64,000 nucleotides of DNA, from contig NZ_CP041235.1 of NCBI RefSeq assembly GCF_014905115.1, forward strand, positions 2,256,258 to 2,320,257, read 5' to 3'. Made by a program: the position numbers and the translations under genes. Below the pieces are notes generated by a model. That model ran no database searches. It had not been told where the DNA came from and saw only the letters and a program-made list of their open reading frames with translations. The stretch comes from Sulfurimonas sediminis. GTDB taxonomy: Bacteria > Campylobacterota > Campylobacteria > Campylobacterales > Sulfurimonadaceae. Within the stretch, counting starts at the first letter, position 1, and each line of letters opens with the position of its first letter. Shown piece by piece: positions 8,068 through 17,333 of the stretch.

Positions 8068-9153
8068 CTAGTTCCCGTTTAGATAGTTGATGATATCATC
8101 AACTGTAATATTGACATCATTACCATTGGTAATATCTTGTTTAAATTCTCTAATACTGTCTGTAATATCAGGATCATCTATAATAGCTGTGATGCTTTCC
8201 GTACCATTGTTGAATGTATCCACCAGAAGTTTTACAACATCTTCAGTTGCTCCATTCCCATCAAAGTCAACAGGACACGCATAACAACTTAAAGCTGCCG
8301 GATTTGTTATATCAATAGAACCATCTGTTTTTTCAATACCTTCACAGGCTGTTCTGTTCCCGTCACTGTCACAATAGCCATCTGTCAATACAGTTGAATT
8401 GTTTGCATCTCTTGTCGTGCTTTTGCCAAGTCTGTAAAAAAGACCATTGGTACCATAATTCACTATTACATGTGCATAGCTTTTATTACTGATGTTTACA
8501 TCCTGTGCTGTTATATTCCCTTCGTTTGGTGTAAAATTACTATCAATAAGCCAAGCAAGCGCATCCATACTTGCTTTCATATCATAGGGTGTTGTATTTG
8601 TATTATTGAGTGATTCAACCAGCTTGTCAACATCGCCTGTCAGATATGTTACCGTATTTGTCGCTTTTACCGCATCATTAAAACTGATATAAAGGCATGC
8701 GTTTTCCAATCTTGAATCATTACGCAAATCTAAATTGCTTCTTGAACAAAGTTCTGAAACAGAACTGTTTGTATCTAATGATATTGCTGCAAGATAGTAT
8801 TGCTGTGCCTTTGTCAAAAGCGGCAAAGAATCTGGATTTCTCTTTTTGCTTACACTTGAGATAAAAGTAGAAAAGGCATCATTCTGTGTATCGTTAGAAT
8901 TTATGAGCATATCTGCAATATCGCTGACACTGTAACCGGATTTTCCCATATATACTGATGCAAGGTTCATATTAAGGTCACTTTGCGTATATGCTGTTCT
9001 GCATTCCCCTTCTAACAAAGAAATAGCCACATCGTAATTTCCGTCATCAATAGCATTTTGCACATCAATTCTACATGTAGTATCACTCCCCCCGCACCCG
9101 GACAATAACAATGCAGTTGCTATCAAAGAACTCGATAAAACTTTTTTATACAT
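8068..9153 (-). CDS. Hypothetical lipoprotein with helical repeats
   Basis: The protein of about 361 residues starts MYKKVLSSSLIATALLLSGCGGS, a textbook lipoprotein signal with lipobox LLSG-C. The start at 9153 was chosen over an upstream ATG at 9183 because AGGAG lies 7-8 bases before it. The N-terminal half has TPR-like helices (AIDDGNYDVAISLLEGEC, then LNMNLASVYMGKSGY). The C-terminal half is rich in Asn, Thr and Asp, with several cysteines (CDSDGNRTACEG and CYACPVDFDGNG) that could form disulfides or bind calcium. It precedes the TraF/PorV-like barrel by 13 bp, suggesting a periplasm-facing partner. No family function is recognised. An insertion sequence now lies directly upstream, about 85 bp from the start. 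Confidence 0.7.
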   Translation of the reverse strand: MYKKVLSSSLIATALLLSGCGGSDTTCRIDVQNAIDDGNYDVAISLLEGECRTAYTQSDLNMNLASVYMGKSGYSVSDIADMLINSNDTQNDAFSTFISSVSKKRNPDSLPLLTKAQQYYLAAISLDTNSSVSELCSRSNLDLRNDSRLENACLYISFNDAVKATNTVTYLTGDVDKLVESLNNTNTTPYDMKASMDALAWLIDSNFTPNEGNITAQDVNISNKSYAHVIVNYGTNGLFYRLGKSTTRDANNSTVLTDGYCDSDGNRTACEGIEKTDGSIDITNPAALSCYACPVDFDGNGATEDVVKLLVDTFNNGTESITAIIDDPDITDSIREFKQDITNGNDVNITVDDIINYLNGN

Positions 9154-9237
9154 TTTAACACTCCTACTAATAAATTTCTTCATTATAACAAATTTTTTTT
9201 AAAAGCTTTACTTTTAACAAGATTTATGAAAAATTAG

Positions 9238-9246
9238 ATCCCAGAA
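9238..9246. repeat. Left target-site duplication of the insertion sequence
   Basis: The 9-bp sequence ATCCCAGAA at 9238-9246 is repeated directly at 10502-10510, just outside the two ends of the ISAs1-like element. Elements of this family make 8-10 bp target duplications. The intact duplication shows the element arrived by transposition and that its ends have not been rearranged since. Confidence 0.8.
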
Positions 9247-10501
9247 CACCACAATCCTCTAAAAACTCAATTTTAATATTTGAGCGATAGAGTCATCCAA
9301 ATCCCATCTATTGTTGATGAGTTGTTCTTGTATAGATTTTGCACCATTAAGGTGTAAAATATTCAAAATCATACTTCTAAGAATAGTCATTAAAAATGGA
9401 TTTAAATGACAATTATGAGCATCTTCTAAAAGTGAATTATCTTTGTATTGATGCATGGTTTCCACTTTCCAATGGTGTAAAATTTTATTGTGAAAGAATT
9501 CTGCACTTTCATGAAAATTTGCAATACAGAATTGAATTCTAGTGCTATTAGTAATCTCGCCAGTTTTATGATTTGTTGACTCTACTTTTTTTATAACTTT
9601 TATTATTGAGCGAATATGAGTTATGCCATTATGATAAAAAGTAGTTGGTTGATATACAAACACCTTCCTATTAATCCATTCATTAGATTGTTGGACAGGT
9701 TTAGCCTTGTAAATATTTGTCGGTTTTATATCTCTTGAAATTTCATCTATTTTATCAAGTAAGGTTTTTTGATTATCTTTTACCTTGGCAATATATTTTG
9801 AACCACTATTTTCGATAGCATCAAGAGTTTTTTTGGGTATTCATTGCATCAAAAGTAAAGATAAATTCATCTCCCAATTCCCCTATCATAGCCTGAAGGG
9901 CAGGTATTTCATTCGACTTCTCTGCTATTTGTTGATGAGCAATTATTACCCCTATCTCAGATAAAACAGCACCAACTACTTCTATTGATCTCTTATCTTT
10001 GTATTTGCTGCCATTCATAACCTTGCCATCTACGCTCAGGTGCTTTCCTCTTGTATCGACATAGGTTCTTATCCATTTCCTAAAAACAACTTCAACTTCT
10101 TGGCTATCAACTTTCGCTAACACATCAGAAACCAAACTTTTCTTTGGTGTTAATATAAACTCTACACCTAATAATCTTTTAACTTGTTCTTTTTGAATAT
10201 GCTTCTCTATCCAAATAGATATTTGCTTATAGTCAGTTGCTCCCATCAATCCAGCCAATACTGAAAGATATAAAATATGTTCTAGTCGGTGTCTTTTACC
10301 TTGAGGTTTCCGATAGTCTGTCACCTCTGAAAACAATTTTAAAAGTTGATTTGATTGGGCTTGATCTGCATACCCTCTTATAGAACGCTTTTTCGCTAAT
10401 TTTTCTCTTGTTTTTGTTGCCATATGTAATCACTTTAGTTTTTTAGAGTTCAAGCAATTATTGTTCTTCTTTTAAATTCCTGTTTTTTTAGGATTGGGGT
10501 G
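9247..10501 (-). mobile_element. ISAs1-family insertion sequence, 1255 bp
   Basis: Imperfect terminal inverted repeats are visible: the left end from 9247 reads CACCACAATCCTCTAAAAAC and the right end, read inward from 10501, reads CACCCCAATCCTAAAAAAAC. The element is bracketed by a 9-bp target duplication and carries one transposase gene on the minus strand. The total length of 1255 bp fits the ISAs1 family. It has landed between the lipoprotein gene and metH, with its right end 87 bp before the metH start. It is the only complete insertion sequence in the window. Confidence 0.85.
9259..10423 (-). pseudogene. ISAs1-type transposase interrupted by one frameshift
   Basis: The first part (10423 down to about 9821) encodes about 200 residues. 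It has the ISAs1-associated N-terminal domain (QLLKLFSEVTDYRKPQGKRHRLEHILYLSVLAGLMGATD) and DDE-type core motifs (LSVDGKVMNGSK; FTFDAMNTQK). At about 9824-9830 a run of seven A on the coding strand shifts the frame, and reading stops at TGA soon after. Removing one A restores an uninterrupted frame (KTLDAIENSGSKYIAKVKDNQK and onward) to the normal C terminus near 9259, which includes HWKVETMHQYKDNSLLEDAH. Only this single change separates it from a full transposase of about 385 residues, so inactivation is recent or is a homopolymer artefact. The shift needed is +1, not the -1 used by programmed IS frameshifting. Confidence 0.85.
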
Positions 10502-10510
10502 ATCCCAGAA
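10502..10510. repeat. Right target-site duplication of the insertion sequence
   Basis: This is the second copy of the 9-bp direct repeat ATCCCAGAA, matching 9238-9246. It ends 78 bp before the metH start codon, so the insertion is close to but probably not inside the metH core promoter. Confidence 0.8.
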
Positions 10511-10588
10511 TTCAACAAATCAACAAAGAGTTCTTTATGCTCTTGTTTGTTACAATATAAGAATTAATTTTCTATAAAGATTTTATAT

Positions 10589-13500
10589 ATGACAACAAAA
10601 CAATACATCTTGGAAACTATCAAAAAACGCCCGCTTATCATCGATGGGGCAATGGGTACACAACTGCAGCAGCGTGATGACCAAATTCCAAAAGAGGCAT
10701 GGAAAGGCAACGAAGGCTGTAATGAACTCTTAAATGTGACAGCTCCTGAAATTATGAATGATATTTTTCATGCCTATCTGACTGCCGGGGCTGATTTCAT
10801 CACAACCAATACCTTTGGTTCATTTTCCTGGGTTTTGGATGAATACAACATTGGTCACCGTGCGTATGAACTGACACGTGCCGGAGCAGAACTGGTAAAA
10901 AAGCAGTGTGAAGCTTTTTCAACACCGGAGCATCCCCGTTTTTGTTTGGGTTCCATAGGACCGGGAACCAAACTTCCTTCTCTTGGTCACATCACCTATG
11001 ATGAGATGTATGCAGGCTATACTGAATTTTGTCTTGCCCTGATTGATGGAGGAGTTGATGTATTTCTCATTGAAACGGCGCAGGACCCACTGCAGATAAA
11101 GGCTGCCCTGCATGCTATACAAGAAGCCTGCAGACAAAAAGAGGTAGAGATTCCCATTATGGTTTCTGTAACCATCGAGCTCAGCGGAACAATGCTTATA
11201 GGGACAGATGCTGAGACAATTGCAACCATTATGGAACCCTTTGACATTCTCTCTCTTGGTTTCAACTGTGGAACAGGACCCGAACAGGTACTCAAACATG
11301 TCAAAACACTCAGTGAACTTTGGGGCAAACCAATCAGTGTGCATGCCAATGCCGGTCTGCCACAAAACCGCGGAGGCTACACTTACTACCCGATGGGACC
11401 TGATGAGTTTGTTGCACAACAGGAGAAGTTTTTAGAGTATGACGGTGTGAGCTTTTTAGGAGGATGCTGCGGAACAACACCTCAGCATATTCGCGCACTT
11501 GTTGATAAAGTCACAACAGTTACACCTAAAACACCATCAGGTTCTCAGCAAAATTCCATCGCTTCACTTTTTAACACCGTTCCTCTTATGCAAGAACCCG
11601 CACCGCTGCTTGTAGGTGAGCGTTCCAATGCAACCGGTTCAAAGGCATTCCGTGAACTGCTTTTGGCAGAAGATTATGAAGGCACCCTCTCCGTTGCCCA
11701 GCAGCAGGTTCGCGCAGGTGCGCATGTGCTTGATGTCAATGTCGGGTTTGCCGGGCGCGATGAAACAAAAGATATGACAGAAGTCATGGCAATGTACGCC
11801 CAAAAAATCGCCCTGCCCCTTATGCCTGACTCTACTCAGACCAAAGGACTTGAAACTGCCCTCAAACATATCGGAGGCAAACCGATTCTCAACTCTGTCA
11901 ACCTTGAAGACGGCGAGCCGAAATTTGACGCCGTGTGTCAGTTGGCCAAAAAATTTGGTGCCAGTCTTGTCTGTCTGACGATTGATGAAAAAGGGATGGC
12001 AAAAACCGTCGAAGACAAAATCAGAGTAGCAGAGCGCATTATCGACCTCGCAACCAACCGTCACGGCATCAAAAAAGAGGACCTTGTATTTGATGTTTTG
12101 ACCTTTACATTGGGCTCAGGTGATGAAGAGTATTTTGATGCGGGTATCAATACTATTGAAGCTATTCGCCAACTTCGTCAAAAACATCCGGAAGTCGGTG
12201 CAATTTTAGGGCTTTCAAATATCTCTTTCGGACTTGACAAAGATGCAAGACCCTACCTCAACTCTATGTTTTTGCATCATTGTGTCGAGGCAGGACTTAC
12301 CTCGGTTATCATCAATGTCAAGCATATCATTCCACTGAATAAAATTCCAAAAGAAGATCAGGAAATTTGTGATGATTTGATTTTCAACCGCAAACCAAAC
12401 GGAGAAGCGCTTTTTACCTTTATAGAACATTTTTCTTCCAAAGAGGCCGTAGACAATGATGCTGTGGATGAAGCCTATCTCAAAATGAGTGACGAAGAGA
12501 AAATCGCCAAACTCCTGATGGACGGAGACAAAGACAGAATGATTCCTCTTGTGGAGGAGGCTCGTCACAAAATTGCTCCTGAAAAAATAGTCAATGAGAT
12601 TCTCATTGATGCCATGAAAGTTGTCGGTGAACTTTTCGGTTCAGGGCAGATGCAGCTTCCTTTTGTATTACAGTCAGCAGAAACCATGAAAAAAGCAGTT
12701 GACCATCTCAAACCCTATCTGCCAAAAATTGAAAAAGAGACAGATACCACACTGATACTGGGAACCGTTAAAGGCGATGTTCATGATGTCGGGAAAAATC
12801 TTGTGGATATTATTCTCTCAAACAACGGGTATAAAGTTATCAATCTTGGTATAAAAGTAGAACTTGACAGCTTTCTTGAAACATTGGAAAAATCAAACGC
12901 ACAGGCTCTTGGTATGAGTGGTCTTTTGGTAAAATCGACACAGGTGATGCTTGAAAACTTGAATATTTTACAGGAAAAAGGCATTAAAATTCCGATTCTT
13001 TTGGGTGGTGCAGCTCTTACACGTGCTTTTATAGATGATTTTTGCCGACCTGCCTATGACGGCCCTATTTTTTACTGCAAAGATGCTTTTGACGGTGTCA
13101 CCGCCATGAGCCGCATAGAAGCCGGTAATTTTGATACAAACCTGCATCCTGATGCACCTGAAATAGAGCGAAAAGAAGTCAAAGAGGTTATTATCCCGCC
13201 GTTGTCTGAAATCAAAATGCCCTCACGGGATGTACCCGTACCGACACCGCCGTTTTGGGGCAGACGCGAAATTAAACTTACCTCACAGCAAATTGAAATG
13301 GCTTTTGAATGGATTAACCATAAAATACTTTTCAAATCCCGCTGGGGCTACTCCTCAAAAGGCATGACAAAAGAAGCCTACCAAAAACAGCTTGATGAAG
13401 TTGTATGGCCCGCCTATGAAAAACTCAAAAAGCGTTTTATAGAAGAAAAACTTTTTGAGCCGACCATACTCTACGGCTACTGGCCGTGCAGAAGCGATGA

Positions 13501-14077
13501 TACCTCCCTTTTGATTTTTGATGAAAGCGAAGGCTGGTTCAAAGAAGAAGATATCAACCGTGAACCGCTTGAACACATTATAGGACGCGCCAAAGAAGTT
13601 TTTACCTTTCCGCGTCAGAGAAAAAAACCACACCGCGCACTCAGTGACTTTTTTCATAACGACAGACATGATGTCATTGCCCTTACCTGTGTGAGTGCCG
13701 GCAGTAAAATCAGTGATGCAGAACGCGAAATCTATGAAAGAGGCGACTATACGGAGTATTATCAGTTTCATGGACTCGGGGTTGAACTTGCTGAAGCACT
13801 TGCCGAAATTGCCCATAAACAAATACGCCTTGATCTCAACATAGCAAAAGATGAAGGAAACACTCTAGCCGATGTACGCATGAACAGATATCAGGGAAGC
13901 CGCTACTCTTTTGGCTATGCCGCCTGCCCTGACTTGGAACTCAACCGTCCTTTGTTCAACCTTTTAAAACCCGAAGAGTTTGGAATTGAATTAAGTGAAA
14001 CATTTCAAATTCATCCTGAGCAGTCAACTTCGGCTCTTGTCGTTTATCATCCTGAAGCTACATATTATAATGTGTAG
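10589..14077 (+). CDS. metH: Cobalamin-dependent methionine synthase
   Basis: MetH transfers a methyl group from methyltetrahydrofolate through cobalamin to homocysteine, making methionine. The 1162-residue protein has all four modules in order. The homocysteine/zinc barrel has ligands Cys227 in GFNCGTG and Cys293-Cys294 in GGCCGTTP. The pterin-binding barrel runs from about 325 to 600. The B12 domain has the axial-ligand motif DVHDVGKN (His732). The C-terminal AdoMet-dependent reactivation domain contains RYSFGYAACPDLE. The length is slightly below E. coli MetH (1227). It stands alone on the plus strand between an insertion sequence and convergent minus-strand genes. No cobalamin riboswitch could be seen in the short upstream region. 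Confidence 0.97.
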   Translation: MTTKQYILETIKKRPLIIDGAMGTQLQQRDDQIPKEAWKGNEGCNELLNVTAPEIMNDIFHAYLTAGADFITTNTFGSFSWVLDEYNIGHRAYELTRAGAELVKKQCEAFSTPEHPRFCLGSIGPGTKLPSLGHITYDEMYAGYTEFCLALIDGGVDVFLIETAQDPLQIKAALHAIQEACRQKEVEIPIMVSVTIELSGTMLIGTDAETIATIMEPFDILSLGFNCGTGPEQVLKHVKTLSELWGKPISVHANAGLPQNRGGYTYYPMGPDEFVAQQEKFLEYDGVSFLGGCCGTTPQHIRALVDKVTTVTPKTPSGSQQNSIASLFNTVPLMQEPAPLLVGERSNATGSKAFRELLLAEDYEGTLSVAQQQVRAGAHVLDVNVGFAGRDETKDMTEVMAMYAQKIALPLMPDSTQTKGLETALKHIGGKPILNSVNLEDGEPKFDAVCQLAKKFGASLVCLTIDEKGMAKTVEDKIRVAERIIDLATNRHGIKKEDLVFDVLTFTLGSGDEEYFDAGINTIEAIRQLRQKHPEVGAILGLSNISFGLDKDARPYLNSMFLHHCVEAGLTSVIINVKHIIPLNKIPKEDQEICDDLIFNRKPNGEALFTFIEHFSSKEAVDNDAVDEAYLKMSDEEKIAKLLMDGDKDRMIPLVEEARHKIAPEKIVNEILIDAMKVVGELFGSGQMQLPFVLQSAETMKKAVDHLKPYLPKIEKETDTTLILGTVKGDVHDVGKNLVDIILSNNGYKVINLGIKVELDSFLETLEKSNAQALGMSGLLVKSTQVMLENLNILQEKGIKIPILLGGAALTRAFIDDFCRPAYDGPIFYCKDAFDGVTAMSRIEAGNFDTNLHPDAPEIERKEVKEVIIPPLSEIKMPSRDVPVPTPPFWGRREIKLTSQQIEMAFEWINHKILFKSRWGYSSKGMTKEAYQKQLDEVVWPAYEKLKKRFIEEKLFEPTILYGYWPCRSDDTSLLIFDESEGWFKEEDINREPLEHIIGRAKEVFTFPRQRKKPHRALSDFFHNDRHDVIALTCVSAGSKISDAEREIYERGDYTEYYQFHGLGVELAEALAEIAHKQIRLDLNIAKDEGNTLADVRMNRYQGSRYSFGYAACPDLELNRPLFNLLKPEEFGIELSETFQIHPEQSTSALVVYHPEATYYNV

Positions 14078-14167
14078 CCAAAAACATCTGTAATTTTTCG
14101 CAACAGTGCAGCTGGTGGAAAAGGCAAATCGGTCAATTTATGTTGCATAAAAAATAAAAATAATACT

Positions 14168-14851
14168 TTAACGATCATATTTCGTTAAATGATTAAACTT
14201 AATCACCTGGTTTAACACTTTTGTGTAGTCCTCTCCCATTTCAGAATACTTATCCAGACCCTGCGTTATTTTATAGGGATCATCATACTCTAAACGCAGT
14301 TGACGAAACTTGTTATATGCCTTTCCTGTTGCAATCATTTCAAAATAGGCACGTATAGCATCTTCCAGTGTATCAAATTTTCTTAGCCATATCGTTTGTG
14401 CACCACCTCTTTTTTTACCTGCGGCAATACGTTTTTCATTTGCATTAGAACTCCACATTCCAAAAACATTGTTTGCCTCTTTGAAAAACCTCGAAGTAGC
14501 CCATGCGCTTTCCACAGCAGCCTGGGCCAATGTAATGCTTACAGGGTGCGGTTTCAAACGTGCCAACAAATCCTCATCACTTGTCGCCTTATATTTTTTT
14601 TTCAAGAACTCAATCTCTTCTCTGTTTTCTTTATTCGCGATATCTTTTGCAATTCGTTCATATCTTTGCATCAGTTCATTATGCACTTTACGCACAACAG
14701 GAACCAGCAACATCAAAAATCTCTTTTTTTTCTCTTTTACCGACAGCTGATGTGTAGCTGTTTTCTTCTTGCTCTTTTTGATGACAAGACACTCATCACT
14801 CAAGACAAGTAAAGATGAGCTTAGGCATAACATAAATACAAATTTTATCAC
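14168..14851 (-). CDS. Bax-type glucosaminidase domain protein
   Basis: The 227-residue protein has a short hydrophobic N terminus (FVFMLCLSSSLLVLS) that is probably a signal peptide. The segment of about residues 60-220 resembles the Bax/FlgJ-type glucosaminidase fold: VSITLAQAAVESAWATSRFFKEANNVFGMWS, with the expected catalytic glutamate in AVESAWATS, then LEDAIRAYFEMIATGKAYNKFR. Such enzymes cut peptidoglycan between GlcNAc and MurNAc. It overlaps the upstream small membrane protein gene by 4 bp, so the two are translated together. A role in wall turnover is likely; the exact cellular process is not shown. Confidence 0.82.
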   Translation of the reverse strand: MIKFVFMLCLSSSLLVLSDECLVIKKSKKKTATHQLSVKEKKKRFLMLLVPVVRKVHNELMQRYERIAKDIANKENREEIEFLKKKYKATSDEDLLARLKPHPVSITLAQAAVESAWATSRFFKEANNVFGMWSSNANEKRIAAGKKRGGAQTIWLRKFDTLEDAIRAYFEMIATGKAYNKFRQLRLEYDDPYKITQGLDKYSEMGEDYTKVLNQVIKFNHLTKYDR

Positions 14852-15099
14852 TTCTCTTTTTTTCCAAAATATTCATAGTCCATATATTTTATCCGATTTT
14901 TAATTTCAAAGTATCTGGCAAAAAATTTTATTATGGCAAATATACTGACAATTGTTATAATCAACACTGTAATATTTACCGATACTCCCATTGTAACTGC
15001 CAACAGATAAAAGAAATAGCTTGCAAAGAAAAATGCTGTTATCTGCAAAAATAAAAAAAAGATCGGTAATATTTTTGATTTTTTTCTTCTGTCATGCAT
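14848..15099 (-). CDS. Small two-helix membrane protein
   Basis: This 83-residue protein has a basic N terminus (MHDRRKKSK), two membrane helices (about 10-34 and 40-60) and a charged C-terminal tail (FEIKNRIKYMDYEYFGKKEK). No family is recognised. The ATGA overlap with the downstream glucosaminidase gene argues that it is a real gene in a two-gene operon, perhaps helping to place or restrain the hydrolase. That role is conjecture. Confidence 0.6.
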   Translation of the reverse strand: MHDRRKKSKILPIFFLFLQITAFFFASYFFYLLAVTMGVSVNITVLIITIVSIFAIIKFFARYFEIKNRIKYMDYEYFGKKEK

Positions 15100-15200
15100 A
15101 TTTCTTTTCTCCTCTTCATTTTAAGCACACTACATGTAATACCAATCCCAACCATTGTAACTGAATGCAAATAAAAGATATATAAATATCTTTTACTAAC

Positions 15201-16709
15201 CTACCTTCTTCTGTATGAAAGAGCCTCAAGCATATGTTCTTTTTCAATCAAAACGGATTGAGACAAATCTGCTATTGTCCGAGCAACTTTTTGAATTTTT
15301 TTTATACTTCTAAATGACAAGGCAAATCTTTCTATGGCAGTCTGAAGTATTGTATTGGATGCATTGTCCATTTTGCAAAATCTCTCCAGATCCTTATCTG
15401 AAAGATGCGCATTAAACTCTTTTTGCCCACGTTTTTGGCAAAATATATGTGCTTCAATAACCGTTTTGTGCATTTCTTTTGATGAAAAGCTTGGACGATC
15501 ATTTGCATTTACATGTTGCATGACCACATTTAAATCTATTCTGTCCAAAAATGGTTCAGAGAGACGATTTTTGTATTTTTGTATTTCCAAATCACTGCAC
15601 CTGCACTCTTTGTGTGAATCTAATAAATTTCCGCATGGGCAAGGATTCATGGCGCCTATAAATAAAAATTTGGCAGGATACTCCACTTTAGAATTCACTC
15701 TTGAAATTCTTATTTTTCCATCCTGCATTGGCTCTCTGAGTGATTCCAAAACAGCTTTTGAAAAATGTGGTAATTCATCAAAAAACAGTATACCGTTGTT
15801 TGCAAGCCCTACCTCTCCAATCTTAGCCTTATGACTGCCCCCGCCAAAAATGCTTGCCGGTGTAGAACTGTGATGTGGATTTTTTAGTGTTCTGTGAGGT
15901 TTGAATTGTGGCTCATACCCCTCTAAAACTTCAAGCTTGGCAACATCCAGAATTTCATTCTCTGTCATGGGCGGAAGAATATAACGGAGTCTGTTTGCAA
16001 TCATACTCTTCCCGCATCCGGGGCTGCCTTCAAAAATAATATTATGGAACCCTGCCGCAGCTATTAAAGCCGCTCTTTTGGCAATTTCCTGTCCTTTGAC
16101 ATCAATAAAATCTTCTGCATACTCTTTTGTATAATAAAACCTTTGTGCCTCTAACTGATAATACGGATAGCCAATTTCACTTTGTTCTATATTTGGCGTT
16201 GCATTCTCCTGATTTTTCAAAAGACTGACAGCCTCATTGAGACTTTTGACTCCGTAAAATGAAACATTTGGAATTTTTGACAGCTTTTGCAGTGATTCAT
16301 ACGGCACAACAGCTTGCGATATAAGCCCCTGATTTGCCAAAGAAAGAATTAAAGGGTAGAGCTGAATATTTTCTTTTACCTTTCCGTCAAGCCCCAGTTC
16401 ACCAAAAACAAACCAGCCGTTCAAGTCCGCATCACTCTCATTCAAAAGTATAAGCAGAGCCATACTCAAATCGAACTGTGAACCCGATTTTGCAAGTTCA
16501 GACGGAGCCAGAAGAAAAGTAATTCTTTTGGGAGGAAAAGAAAAATCATTGCTCAGGAGTGCAGATTTTACCCGCTCTTTTGATTCTGTAATAGCAGTAG
16601 ATGCCATCCCTACTATAGAAAACGACGGCAGCCCTTTCGTCAAGGTTGATTCCACATCAACGACTTTGGCATCTATTCCCTCATATGTTGCACAGCGAAC
16701 TTTTTTCAT
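15201..16709 (-). CDS. comM: YifB/ComM-family Mg-chelatase-like AAA ATPase
   Basis: ComM is a hexameric helicase that helps incoming single-stranded DNA pair during natural transformation. The 502-residue protein has the N-terminal ChlI-like domain (TYEGIDAKVVDVESTLTKGLPSFSIVG). The AAA domain has Walker A GSPGCGKSM near residue 230 and Walker B GILFFDELPHF near 310, with an arginine-finger region near MNPCPCGN. The C-terminal domain ends with LEALSYRRR, typical of the family. Length is normal. It is a single gene on the minus strand with about 80 bp to def upstream. Presence of ComM suggests transformation competence but does not prove it. Confidence 0.92.
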   Translation of the reverse strand: MKKVRCATYEGIDAKVVDVESTLTKGLPSFSIVGMASTAITESKERVKSALLSNDFSFPPKRITFLLAPSELAKSGSQFDLSMALLILLNESDADLNGWFVFGELGLDGKVKENIQLYPLILSLANQGLISQAVVPYESLQKLSKIPNVSFYGVKSLNEAVSLLKNQENATPNIEQSEIGYPYYQLEAQRFYYTKEYAEDFIDVKGQEIAKRAALIAAAGFHNIIFEGSPGCGKSMIANRLRYILPPMTENEILDVAKLEVLEGYEPQFKPHRTLKNPHHSSTPASIFGGGSHKAKIGEVGLANNGILFFDELPHFSKAVLESLREPMQDGKIRISRVNSKVEYPAKFLFIGAMNPCPCGNLLDSHKECRCSDLEIQKYKNRLSEPFLDRIDLNVVMQHVNANDRPSFSSKEMHKTVIEAHIFCQKRGQKEFNAHLSDKDLERFCKMDNASNTILQTAIERFALSFRSIKKIQKVARTIADLSQSVLIEKEHMLEALSYRRR

Positions 16710-16786
16710 TGAATCAACCTTCTTCTAGTTGTTTCTATCTTAGCTGAATACTTTACATGTAAGGAATAATATGACAAATTGTCATT

Positions 16787-17311
16787 TTATTTGCTGTTTT
16801 TTCTCTCTTTTTGCATTTTTTTATACTCTTTTTCAAACTTCTTTCGTCTTGCATAGGAGAGCTTGTCTATAAATAAAATACCTTCAAGGTGATCCATCTC
16901 ATGCTGAATGGCTATAGCCAAAAGCCCATCTGCTTCGAGTGTTTTTGTGTTCCCATATCTGTCTTGATAATTTATAATAATATTTTCATATCGCTTAATA
17001 TCTTCATAGAACTGGGGAACACTCAAGCAACCCTCTTGATAGGTTGTTTCTCCACTTTTATGCGTCATAACCGGATTGATAATTTCAAGCAGGTTTTCAG
17101 GGGGCTGTTCACCCTCTTCATCAGGAATATTTAAAATAAGAGCTCGAATCGGATGGCCTACCTGAATCGCCGCAAGACCTATACCGTTTGTGCTTATCAT
17201 CAAAGGGTTCATGGCATCAAGCAATTCATGTAAAGAATCATCAAACTCTTTGACTTCGCAAGATTTTTCTCTCAGTCTTTTATCCGGATATTCTACTATA
17301 GTTAACTTCAT
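16787..17311 (-). CDS. def: Peptide deformylase
   Basis: Peptide deformylase removes the formyl group from the N-terminal methionine of new proteins and uses a metal ion. The 174-residue protein has all three signature motifs: GIGLAAIQVG (about 43-52), EGCLSVP with the metal-binding cysteine (about 94-100), and QHEMDHLEGILF with two histidine ligands (about 138-149). A charged C-terminal tail follows. It is the last gene of a minus-strand block with the GGDEF protein, clpP and tig, which groups protein quality control at and after the ribosome. Confidence 0.96.
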   Translation of the reverse strand: MKLTIVEYPDKRLREKSCEVKEFDDSLHELLDAMNPLMISTNGIGLAAIQVGHPIRALILNIPDEEGEQPPENLLEIINPVMTHKSGETTYQEGCLSVPQFYEDIKRYENIIINYQDRYGNTKTLEADGLLAIAIQHEMDHLEGILFIDKLSYARRKKFEKEYKKMQKERKNSK

Positions 17312-17333
17312 CTCTTAAAAATTTTCCTGCTTT

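Noticed and set aside
9821..9835. Programmed ribosomal frameshift in the ISAs1 transposase
   Set aside because: The A7 run looks like a slippery site, but the downstream frame is +1, not the -1 used by known IS frameshifting, and ISAs1 transposases are normally one frame. A mutation or sequencing error is simpler.
10511..10588. Cobalamin riboswitch before metH
   Set aside because: The gap is only 78 bp after the insertion and has no B12-box-like sequence or suitable fold that I can see.
10919..13822. Antisense frames opposite metH (up to 166 codons)
   Set aside because: They are shadows of the biased codon use of metH, with no motif and no start signals.
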